From NCBI GenBank assembly GCA_024278235.1, contig JAJRTO010000457.1, positions 1 through 35,769 of the forward strand: DNA of 35,769 bases, written 5' to 3'. The translations under genes were made by a program, and so were the position numbers. Positions 25,837 through 34,665 of the stretch are shown piece by piece; position 1 is the first letter of the stretch; each line of letters starts with the position of its first letter. Under the pieces are notes generated by a model that was given only the letters and a program-made list of their open reading frames with translations, ran no database searches and was not told the origin of the DNA. Source of the DNA: Candidatus Poribacteria bacterium (GTDB lineage: Bacteria > Poribacteria > WGA-4E > JAJRTO01).

Positions 25837-27942
25837 ATGGCAGCTATCATTGGAGCGGGGAATTTTACACAGATAGTGGATCAACTGATTGCCCTGAAGA
25901 TGCAATCGCGTAGTCGCATTGAAACAGAATCAGTGGCCATTCAGTCTGCCAAGATGGAACTGAACGACACCGAAGCAAGTTTACTATCGCTCAAAGGACA
26001 GATCAGTTCATTGGCTGAAGGCACGGGCCTATTCAATCACAAAGCATCATCAAGCGATTCAGCGAAAATAAGTACAGCAACACTCTCTGCCCAAAGCCGA
26101 AGTAATGTGGATTTTGGCACTTATGAAATAGAGATTATCAGTAAAGCAACACCTTTCAAGACGTGGAATACCGGTTCGATTAGTAAAAGCATTGATCCCA
26201 ACGCCTCAATAGGCAGCGCCGGTTTCCGGATGACCCCAACGGATGGGACGTTCACCATTAACGGGGTGCAGTTTGAGATCGACTCCAACACCAATACACT
26301 GACAAAAGTGGATGGAAATGTTCAGCTAACGACAGATCTGAAGCTCTCATCGATACTCAGCGCGATCGAGGCTGAAATTTCAGACCTGGCATCGGTTACT
26401 TACGATGCGGGTACCGATAAAGTCTCATTTACCGGGAGCAATTCTAACTTCATCCAGCTCGGATCTAGCGGAGATACAAGCAACTTCCTTCAAGCTATTG
26501 GCGTCAAAGATGCTGCCCAGAATTCCGTTGGCGGTGTCATCAACGTGGTTAGTATAGGACCTCTTGGGGCTATCAACCGATCTGAAACACTGGATACTGT
26601 GCAAAATCAGCTACAGACAAACATGATGAGCGGGGATTTCTATATCAATGATGTCAAGATTGACATCGATCTCACGCAGGATTCGCTCCAGGATGTCATG
26701 GATCGAATTAATCGTTCGGCAGCGAAGGTTACAGCTTCTTATGATCCACTCGTGGATAGGTTTCAGATTAAGGGAAACGTCGGTGGAGCCCAAATACGCC
26801 TTGAGAATGGGACCTCAAACTTTCTAGAGGCATTGGGGCTGATCGATAATCAAAATCAACTGGTTGGTGGATCAGATACAGGGAGCATCGCTAGATTTAA
26901 GATCAACGGCCAAGAATTTCAAACGAACAGCAACACCGGGCTTCAGGACTTCATCCGCGGTGTGAGCTTCGATTTACAGGGGGATGTGGGGGATACTGCA
27001 ACCATCACGGTCACCTACGATACCGATGGAGCTGTTTCTATCATCAAACAATTTGTGGAGCAGTACAACTCAACGTATCAGGATATCAATAACTCTCTGG
27101 AAAGTGGTGCTCTTGAGAGGGATACTTCTTTACGATCGCTTCGCCGACGTCTTTACTTCGCAACATTGAAGGATGTCGGAGGTCTTCCAATCGATTATAA
27201 TGGGCTCATAGACATTGGCATTACTCGAACTCACGGTAGCAACCCAGAATTGGAAGTATCAGACGAAACGAAACTACGTGATGCGCTGACAGCGGATCCG
27301 GAAGCAATCGCTGAACTATTTGGCACCTCAAGTAACACGACTACATCTGTCAAACTACTAGATCCCCAGCAACTCCGAATACCGGCGGGTGTCCATCAGT
27401 CGCCGAAGAACCAGGTTATCATCAATGGTGATGTGACGGCGAACTATCAAGCCAACGAATCCATCCGCCTCGTTGATGGCAAACTGCTGGAGGAACTTAC
27501 GATCCAGCAAAGTACCTATGACAACACGACAGATCAGACGACGATTATCTTTACAACAGACATAGGAAACGACTATACTTCGGCTGCTCATATCGGTCTC
27601 GTACCTGTTGATCCCAACGATCCGAATGCTGTTGAGTTTACCCTTGCTTCTAAAGGGATTGCTGCGACTCTCGGTGAGATTATCGATGCTTACACCGGTA
27701 CGGACTCAACGGATGGGATCTTCGATAAACGACAGACTTCCCTCGACAGACGGGACCAAATAGTACAAAAACGACTCGAAGACTTTGATGCCCGGATTGC
27801 GCAAGAGAGGCAGCGATTGACAAGAGAATTTGCCGCATTGGAAAGCACCTTATCGATGCTCCAATCCCAACTCGATTTCCTATCCCAGCAGTCGCAGAAT
27901 ATGCAGGGTCTCCTTGGATCAATCCTTCCAAGCTCAAGCTGA
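25837..27942 (+). CDS. fliD: Flagellar filament cap protein FliD
   Basis: N-terminal 'NFTQIVDQLIALKMQSRSRIETE', FliD-type internal region, C-terminal coiled coil 'LDRRDQIVQKRLEDFDARIAQERQRLTREFAALESTLSMLQSQLDFLSQ'. Start could be 25801. Confidence 0.92.
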   Translation: MAAIIGAGNFTQIVDQLIALKMQSRSRIETESVAIQSAKMELNDTEASLLSLKGQISSLAEGTGLFNHKASSSDSAKISTATLSAQSRSNVDFGTYEIEIISKATPFKTWNTGSISKSIDPNASIGSAGFRMTPTDGTFTINGVQFEIDSNTNTLTKVDGNVQLTTDLKLSSILSAIEAEISDLASVTYDAGTDKVSFTGSNSNFIQLGSSGDTSNFLQAIGVKDAAQNSVGGVINVVSIGPLGAINRSETLDTVQNQLQTNMMSGDFYINDVKIDIDLTQDSLQDVMDRINRSAAKVTASYDPLVDRFQIKGNVGGAQIRLENGTSNFLEALGLIDNQNQLVGGSDTGSIARFKINGQEFQTNSNTGLQDFIRGVSFDLQGDVGDTATITVTYDTDGAVSIIKQFVEQYNSTYQDINNSLESGALERDTSLRSLRRRLYFATLKDVGGLPIDYNGLIDIGITRTHGSNPELEVSDETKLRDALTADPEAIAELFGTSSNTTTSVKLLDPQQLRIPAGVHQSPKNQVIINGDVTANYQANESIRLVDGKLLEELTIQQSTYDNTTDQTTIIFTTDIGNDYTSAAHIGLVPVDPNDPNAVEFTLASKGIAATLGEIIDAYTGTDSTDGIFDKRQTSLDRRDQIVQKRLEDFDARIAQERQRLTREFAALESTLSMLQSQLDFLSQQSQNMQGLLGSILPSSS

Positions 27943-27960
27943 TAGTATAGGACGCTATTC

Positions 27961-28263
27961 ATGAAGATTCATACCACAAAGATTGCTGAAATTCAGCATC
28001 CGAAGCAAACTCAAAAGCGTGCCTCCGATGTCCAAAATAAAGCGGCGGCAGATACACAGGAAATCGCATCCATTGAGCTGTCCCGACAAGGGATTCTTGT
28101 GAACAAGGTAAATGAAGTCATCCGCGCTCAACAAGCGGATCCAATGCGAGAAGCTCATATCGAGGAACTAAAGGCAGCAATTGAGAACGGTTCTTTTCAC
28201 GTAGATGCGGATGAGGTTAGCCTGAAGATCCTGCGTGATGCATTGAAAGGTCTGATTGGCTGA
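27961..28263 (+). CDS. flgM: Anti-sigma28 factor FlgM
   Basis: C-terminal 'VNKVNEVIRAQQADPMREAHIEELKAAIENGSFHVDADEVSLKILRDALKGLIG'. Confidence 0.85.
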   Translation: MKIHTTKIAEIQHPKQTQKRASDVQNKAAADTQEIASIELSRQGILVNKVNEVIRAQQADPMREAHIEELKAAIENGSFHVDADEVSLKILRDALKGLIG

Positions 28264-28310
28264 GCCTGGATGACTGCTGATAACTCTCTCCAACAGGTAA
28301 CTGTGTGCTG

Positions 28311-31300
28311 ATGAACGGATGCATCGAGCGCCTTTGGTTCAGTTGTGGTTGTTTCATACTCTTGTTCTATTCGTTCCTCTTTCCAGCTTGGGCGACACCT
28401 GAAATCTCCCTCACTCCTTCCACTTACACTGCAGAAGTCGCCGAAGAGTGGCTCCTCAGCGTTCAAGTTGCCAACGTGAAAGATCTCTATAGCGTTGTTC
28501 TCGAATTATCATTTGAGCCGGCTTCTCTACAGATCATCCACGTCAACCCAGGTGATTTTCTGACCGATCCATCTGCTGGATCATCTTCCTTCCTTTACAC
28601 GATCCATCCTGATCAGATTCGTCTCGCTATGGCAGCACCCATTGGTCATCCGGGTGTCTCTGGCTCCGGTACGATTGCCACGATTCGGTTCTCATCATTT
28701 CAGCAAGGGCGAGCAGATCTGAGCATTTCGCCGGACTCACTTATATTGTCAGATACGACGGGAACTCCTATTACAGATGCCCCACAGATACGCAATACTT
28801 CCATTGCAATTGGTCGAGGTGTTGTTCTTGATCATGAAACAGCAACGGTAGGTAATGACATCACTGCCTACCTCACTGGATTTTCACCTGGCGAGATGGT
28901 CACAGCACAACTGGGCGAAAAACCTTTGAGCCTAAGCACAAATATGGTTGATGCTGCTGGCCGGCTACAGACGACCTTTGAATTACCGCCGTTTACTGGT
29001 GGAGAGCAACAGATCCGATTTCACGGTGAAGATTCCGGATGGGATGAATCTGTCCCTCTGGGGGTTATGCCAAGCATCCAGATGATTCAGCCAAATCAAG
29101 CGAAGATCGGTTCACGTGTGCAGGTACAGGTTCACGGATTTGGAGCTGAGGAAACCATCATTGTGGAGTTAGGTACTGTGATGCTTATCTTGGAATCCGG
29201 TAGTCACCGAAGCGATGAATTTGGAAGTGCAAACCTCTCATTTAGTATACCGACGATGCCTGTCGAAGGAAACTTACCCATCAAGATATCCGGCCTGCAT
29301 TCGGGGTTATCAGTCCAACAACAAGAGGCACTGCGGATCTTGCCTGAGATCACTCAACTTATGCCGACTCAAGGTTCAATCGGCACATCCATTGAGATTA
29401 TGGGCCATGGATTTGGAGCCAATGAACCCATATCAGTGCAATTCTCAGGCGAGCCGGTCGAAGCGACATCGGACGCTGACGGCCGATGGCAGATCGTATT
29501 CCTGTTGCAATCAGAGCAGATTGCTGAAAGTCGCTATGGTGTATTGCCCTGTGTGGCAATAGGTTTGCGCTCTGATCAGCGTGCTACTCGACACGGTTTT
29601 GTCTATGAACCTCTCGGCCGTATTACCTCTATTGAGCCCTCCGGTGAGGTGAATGTTGGTGACACCATCGAGTTTCAAGGGGAAGGATTTCCCGCAGGTG
29701 CATTGGTCGGCATGCTTTTGAATGATAGACCAGTGACGCAATTCCGAGATACGCAGGGAAACACGCTGATTCCACCTGTTGTTCCCAGCAATGGGGTTCT
29801 CCATTTTCTGTGGGACGTCCCAACCATCCCGGCGGGCATCAAGAACCTGACGCTGACCGTAGGTTCGATAAGATTGGAACGGGAAAATGCGATAGCAGTC
29901 GTTCCCTCCATCACAAGTGTCCTGGTGAAAGATGGCACGGATCTGGTGACCACCGGACGTCCCGGGATGCTTGCGACTGCAAGTGGTGAAGGCTTTACAG
30001 CGAATCACCTCGTTGTGCTTGACATGGGAGCGCACGTTGGTGTGGCAACAGTTCAAGCGGATGCGTATGGTCATTTTGAAGCACCCTTCGTCTTACGCGA
30101 CGCTCCACCAGGGAACGTTCTGATCACCGCCAACGATGGCGTTTACACAGTGACCTATCGAGAACTTCTCCTCTCTGTACCAGAATCTCCAACATTTTAC
30201 CTGAGCACTACTTCAGGGCATGCCGATGAAATCGTCCGAATCGTGGGGACCGGTTTCCCGCCTTCCATCAACCTGGGAACACTCGGATTGGATTCTATCG
30301 CAGATGAGGGACTGAGTCCCCAATTTCTGCTGCTCATGGATGCCCGTGTTGGGTACACAACAGGAAGCCAGATCATTACTGACGGCCGTGGCGCATTTGA
30401 CATGGCCTTCAGCATTCCCAGGGATGGTACGGAGGCCACCTATGGTGACAAAGAGGTATGGCTCTTTACTACCACTGAAGGGATGCTCTCTCAGCCACTT
30501 CATCTGGAGCCCCATCTGATCGTACAACCGAGCGAGGCTGCGCCAGGACAGACCGTGCAGTTATATGGCACGGGTTTCGCTCCCAACGAACCGATCAATC
30601 TGGGATTTGGTGAATCTGGAGCCGAAACCGTTATCACCGACCCAATCCTGGCAGACAGTTCTGGAAGCTGGTCCGTATCTTTCACGATTCCGAATCAACC
30701 GGGAGGACTGAGACGGTTCCAGGCGAAAGGGGGAACTTCTCAACAGAATCGATACGTTGAGTTCTCAGTGATCCCTCAGATCACCCAGGTCATCAAGCGG
30801 ATCACAAATGAATCTCCGGGATCGACGCTCTCTCCGGGAGATACGGTGGAGATTGCAGGGAACGGTTTTGGGGCGAACGAACAGATACAGATCGATCTGG
30901 GAGAAGCCCGGAATGTGCTCATCACAGGGGAACCAGGCACCGGCTCTCTGGGAGACTTTTCGACGGCTTTTCTGGTGCCCAATCAGCGATCTTTAAGCCC
31001 GGAAGTTCGGGCTCGTGTTATCGGTTTGGATTCCGGGTTTGTTGCAGAATCTCCTGTCATACTGTACGTTGCCGGCCGTCTCAAACTGGAACCACAACGT
31101 GGGTTTGTAGGAACATGGATCACAGTTCTTACCAGTGACATGCTCAACACCGTTTACTTTGCAGGACAATCGCTTCCCATCCAGCAATTTGATGCCCTGG
31201 GTCATCCAATGTTTCAGATCCCTACTCAACTGCCCGGAGGGAGTTACGTCATCGAAGCAGGCGAAGCCAGCACAATATTTGAGGTGATCCCCCGGCTCAC

Positions 31301-33476
31301 ACTCGCACAAGGTCAAACGGTGGTGGTAGGAACATCTATGCAGATCCGGGGCACCGGATTTGATCAGTATGAATTGGTATCCTTCGGTACAGGATGGCTA
31401 GAACAGATAACCCAGAGCGTAACCGATCAGTATGGTCAATTCAACACATCTATGATTATTCCTCCGCAGCCGGGTGGCTGGACATTGTTGTACGCATCAG
31501 GCACGAGTTCTTTCATCACACAACCACTTAATATCTCACCGAAGATCGTGACAGTTCAGAGCTCGCCGTCGGATGCCACGCTTCTTATCGCAGCAGAAGG
31601 TTATGGCGTTCAAGAAACCGTTCAAATCCTTCTTGATGGTGTGACATCTCTGGAACGGGATACAACAATGGATGGATTGATCGGCGTGAGCATCCCCTTC
31701 GGTGCAATCTCTTCCGGAACAGCTCACTCCGTACAGATACGTGGTCTGAGTTCTGGACTGGTCGATGTCTGGCGCGGTACGTGGTATCCAACGACTGCCA
31801 GACTTGAAGTGGCATCTTCCGTGGCAACTCTCGGTAGTTTCATACAGATTCGGGGCTTCGGCTTCAGTGCAACAGAGCCTCTCCGCCTTCTGATTGGAGA
31901 TCGCGTATTCAACACTGCAACAAGTGCAGCGGGCAGCTTCGACATTACTTACTCTATTCAGAAGGAGTTCGCGTCAGGCATGATTCCCATTCATGCACTT
32001 GGAAGAACATCCCATATCCAGGCTTTCCATCCCGGCTTTACCTATATCTCATCCGTTGGCCCTCGTATTGTTTCTGTGATTGAAGACAGCAGTGGTAAAA
32101 TCCTGACAGTGGGGGATACGCTGACTATCTATGTAACACAGGGAGAAGATGCGACCCCGGCGGAACGTGGCTATTTCCGAATTGGTCCGGATATCGAAGC
32201 CCCTCTTTACAACGATGGCATCCATGGGGGGGATGTACAGGCCGGCGATGCTATATGGACAGGACAAGTGGTCGTCCGTTCCGAGCACTTAGCAGTGGAG
32301 AACACCGTATGGGTTGAATTGGCCGACGCAGCAGAACAGACGGCGCAGGCCAACAGCAATACCACTGTTCAGATCGATGCGATTGCTCAGATCACCTCGA
32401 TCCTGGTTCCTGATAAGATCTTATCGGACACTCCTATCTCCATTGAAGTGACAGCAGAAATAGGGGGCACCGCCACCTGTCAACTCGAAGGATTCATTGA
32501 AAATGTACCTTTGAAGGAGGAGGAATTGGGGATCTATCGAGCGGAGGTCCAGATCACAAGCGCTGAGACAAGCAACACAAGGTGCATTGTCACCTTCGAA
32601 GATGCACTAGGGAACCAAAGCACGAGCCAATCGGATCCGATCCTGGTGGATACATCAGCCCAGATCAAGGAGGTCTCTGTTTCAGGCAGCCCCGCTCTTC
32701 CTGGAGAAAGCATCACGATCACCTTGCTTGCCGAACCCGGAGGAGAGGCATCGTACCGCATCCCGACGTTGATATCGGAGCGGCCTCTTGAGGAGGTGTT
32801 GGCAGGACAGTATGTGGGAGAATATCTTGTACCGCAGGGAACGCCTTATCATAGTGGCATACTGGAGATCACATTCACAGATGCTTATGAACACACGGCC
32901 ACGGATGCATCAGAGCAAGTCATTCTTGGTGTGGCAGCCCGTCAATTCACCGTAGAAACGACGCTCTATCGTGGACTGAATCTGGTCAGTTTACCATTGC
33001 AAGTTCCTGAAATCCAGACGCTGAGTGATTGGATGGCACACATCGGCCCGGAGACCAGCAGTATCGTCTGGTACGATAACAACACAGAACGCTTCCGAAC
33101 CATCATCAAGGGACAACCGGCGGAACCAGTGCAAATCAAACCGGGAGTCGCTTACTTTATTTTCGTGGATGCCAATGTGCATATCATCTATCGAGGACAG
33201 CCCTATGAAGGGGATGTTTCACTGCTTTCTGGGATGAATATGCTTGGTGTACCACTCCAGGATGAACGTGCCCAAACCATCCAGGATCTCGCTTCGCTCC
33301 TGGGTGATGCCACGCTCATCATTCGTTATAATCGAGAAACCGAATTATTTGAATCGTATACTCCCTCTATCAGTGATCAACGTATCGGTTCCCATCCCAT
33401 CACAGGTACCGAAGGCTTCATTGTGTTGATGAGTTCAGCGCGCACGATCCTGTTTGAGGGAGATGTGTGGCAGTAA
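28311..33476 (+). CDS. Giant secreted protein: cohesin-like domain, ~12 IPT/TIG-like repeats, C-terminal 'GLNLVSLPL' domain
   Basis: Signal peptide ending PAWA; N-terminal cohesin-like 'VQVANVKDLYSVVLELSFEPASLQIIHVNPGDFL'; repeated 'G..v.i.G.GFgaNE.i.v.lG' motifs. Confidence 0.8.
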   Translation: MNGCIERLWFSCGCFILLFYSFLFPAWATPEISLTPSTYTAEVAEEWLLSVQVANVKDLYSVVLELSFEPASLQIIHVNPGDFLTDPSAGSSSFLYTIHPDQIRLAMAAPIGHPGVSGSGTIATIRFSSFQQGRADLSISPDSLILSDTTGTPITDAPQIRNTSIAIGRGVVLDHETATVGNDITAYLTGFSPGEMVTAQLGEKPLSLSTNMVDAAGRLQTTFELPPFTGGEQQIRFHGEDSGWDESVPLGVMPSIQMIQPNQAKIGSRVQVQVHGFGAEETIIVELGTVMLILESGSHRSDEFGSANLSFSIPTMPVEGNLPIKISGLHSGLSVQQQEALRILPEITQLMPTQGSIGTSIEIMGHGFGANEPISVQFSGEPVEATSDADGRWQIVFLLQSEQIAESRYGVLPCVAIGLRSDQRATRHGFVYEPLGRITSIEPSGEVNVGDTIEFQGEGFPAGALVGMLLNDRPVTQFRDTQGNTLIPPVVPSNGVLHFLWDVPTIPAGIKNLTLTVGSIRLERENAIAVVPSITSVLVKDGTDLVTTGRPGMLATASGEGFTANHLVVLDMGAHVGVATVQADAYGHFEAPFVLRDAPPGNVLITANDGVYTVTYRELLLSVPESPTFYLSTTSGHADEIVRIVGTGFPPSINLGTLGLDSIADEGLSPQFLLLMDARVGYTTGSQIITDGRGAFDMAFSIPRDGTEATYGDKEVWLFTTTEGMLSQPLHLEPHLIVQPSEAAPGQTVQLYGTGFAPNEPINLGFGESGAETVITDPILADSSGSWSVSFTIPNQPGGLRRFQAKGGTSQQNRYVEFSVIPQITQVIKRITNESPGSTLSPGDTVEIAGNGFGANEQIQIDLGEARNVLITGEPGTGSLGDFSTAFLVPNQRSLSPEVRARVIGLDSGFVAESPVILYVAGRLKLEPQRGFVGTWITVLTSDMLNTVYFAGQSLPIQQFDALGHPMFQIPTQLPGGSYVIEAGEASTIFEVIPRLTLAQGQTVVVGTSMQIRGTGFDQYELVSFGTGWLEQITQSVTDQYGQFNTSMIIPPQPGGWTLLYASGTSSFITQPLNISPKIVTVQSSPSDATLLIAAEGYGVQETVQILLDGVTSLERDTTMDGLIGVSIPFGAISSGTAHSVQIRGLSSGLVDVWRGTWYPTTARLEVASSVATLGSFIQIRGFGFSATEPLRLLIGDRVFNTATSAAGSFDITYSIQKEFASGMIPIHALGRTSHIQAFHPGFTYISSVGPRIVSVIEDSSGKILTVGDTLTIYVTQGEDATPAERGYFRIGPDIEAPLYNDGIHGGDVQAGDAIWTGQVVVRSEHLAVENTVWVELADAAEQTAQANSNTTVQIDAIAQITSILVPDKILSDTPISIEVTAEIGGTATCQLEGFIENVPLKEEELGIYRAEVQITSAETSNTRCIVTFEDALGNQSTSQSDPILVDTSAQIKEVSVSGSPALPGESITITLLAEPGGEASYRIPTLISERPLEEVLAGQYVGEYLVPQGTPYHSGILEITFTDAYEHTATDASEQVILGVAARQFTVETTLYRGLNLVSLPLQVPEIQTLSDWMAHIGPETSSIVWYDNNTERFRTIIKGQPAEPVQIKPGVAYFIFVDANVHIIYRGQPYEGDVSLLSGMNMLGVPLQDERAQTIQDLASLLGDATLIIRYNRETELFESYTPSISDQRIGSHPITGTEGFIVLMSSARTILFEGDVWQ

Positions 33477-33506
33477 AATCGTGGGAAGACATGGAAAGGA
33501 GATCTC

Positions 33507-33938
33507 ATGTCCCCAGCTCTATTTTTAGGTATGGTTGCAGTCGCATTTGGTGTTATCGCACTTCTGCTATCGCTCTCTGCTTACGCGGGAGTCCGTTCCC
33601 TCACAAAGAAAAACGAAGAAGCAGCAGAGAAGGCTATCCGGGCAGAAAACAGGAATCTGTCGATGGTCTTCTACATGGACGATGCCTCACAGGATACAAA
33701 AGATCCGAGAGAAGTTCAGAGTTTGTTGACGAAGCTGGGAACCCGGGTTCTGACAACATTGCTCATGGCGCTCTGGCGGGAAGGTGTCATCACAGCAGAT
33801 CGCATGATCCAACTACAGCCACTGGCGCAGAACTACCTTGAGCAAATGTACCCTGGTACATTCCCGCAGGCATGGAGAACAGAAGCAGAAGCAGGAGCAA
33901 GAACAGGAACAGAAGAGGATGAGGATGAGGAAAGATAA
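33507..33938 (+). CDS. Small membrane protein with acidic low-complexity C-terminus
   Basis: SD AAAGGAG, N-terminal TM, C-terminal EAEAGARTGTEEDEDEER. Confidence 0.65.
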   Translation: MSPALFLGMVAVAFGVIALLLSLSAYAGVRSLTKKNEEAAEKAIRAENRNLSMVFYMDDASQDTKDPREVQSLLTKLGTRVLTTLLMALWREGVITADRMIQLQPLAQNYLEQMYPGTFPQAWRTEAEAGARTGTEEDEDEER

Positions 33939-34043
33939 GCGGATCAGACGGAATACACCGCAGGAAGTAAGGCTCAGTACTCACCATCGTAGTTTGTAGT
34001 CAGGCACGCAATGAAATGGAGTGCCGTTGTCGCGCCACTGCGT

Positions 34044-34069
34044 GTAGGGCGAGGTGACCTCGCCTCTAC
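34044..34069. repeat. Near-perfect palindrome GTAG-GGCGAGGT-G-ACCTCGCC-T-CTAC
   Basis: 8-bp perfect arms plus 4-bp outer arms with a single bulged T; between convergent genes. Confidence 0.85.
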
Positions 34070-34077
34070 GTTGCTTA

Positions 34078-34620
34078 CTACGAGCAGGATCTGATGTATC
34101 CCCAAGTGAGCCTCTGCTTCCCTCTATTGACGACAGATGTCGTTCCCTGGCGGTTCACCATGGTGATTCGGAGCCTGTGTATGCCAGCCCCCAGATGCAA
34201 CGTGCTGCTGCGCTGCATCTCTATGATATGATTGTCTATCTCCAGGAACACGAATTCACCTGCCGGAATCTCAGAGACATCCCAGGTCAATATGAGATCT
34301 GCCGTGTTTGCTTGTATCTCAAGCTGCCATTGATGTATCCGGCCCGCCTTTCTGATATCCTTAATGAGACGTGGAAAGTCGGGATCACGGATCGTAAAGG
34401 CAGCATCCAGAATAGATCCCCGGCCTGCGGGAGGAAGGACAGCATCCATTCGATCGAGCCAATCCAATGCAGCACTGTCAACACCAAATGTGAGCTGGAT
34501 AGGGACAGTCTCTTGTTTTTCACTCATCACGGTGACAGTCGCTTCCCAGCCTGCCGCCCATACAGAAGAATGAACCAGCAGAATGCAGATGCACGCTGAC
34601 AAACACAGTTTTTGAATCAT
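34078..34620 (-). CDS. Secreted protein sharing a domain with the neighbouring minus-strand gene
   Basis: Signal peptide (MIQKLCLSACICILLVHSSVWAAG); domain with 'RDPDFP...WQLEIQ...LTWDV...IIEMQRSSTLHLGAGIHRLRI'. Confidence 0.65.
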   Translation of the reverse strand: MIQKLCLSACICILLVHSSVWAAGWEATVTVMSEKQETVPIQLTFGVDSAALDWLDRMDAVLPPAGRGSILDAAFTIRDPDFPRLIKDIRKAGRIHQWQLEIQANTADLILTWDVSEIPAGEFVFLEIDNHIIEMQRSSTLHLGAGIHRLRITMVNRQGTTSVVNRGKQRLTWGYIRSCS

Positions 34621-34665
34621 CTCAACGATGCTCACCAACTCCATTTGATTTTGTTCGGGGGCTGA

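Noticed and set aside
28274-28290. GCTGATAA resembling a sigma28 -10 element between flgM and the giant gene
   Set aside because: No TAAA-type -35 at the required 11-bp spacing.
29511-30074. 187-aa antisense ORF within the giant protein gene
   Set aside because: Overlaps a continuous 1.7k-residue plus-strand frame with clear repeats; composition unlike a real protein.
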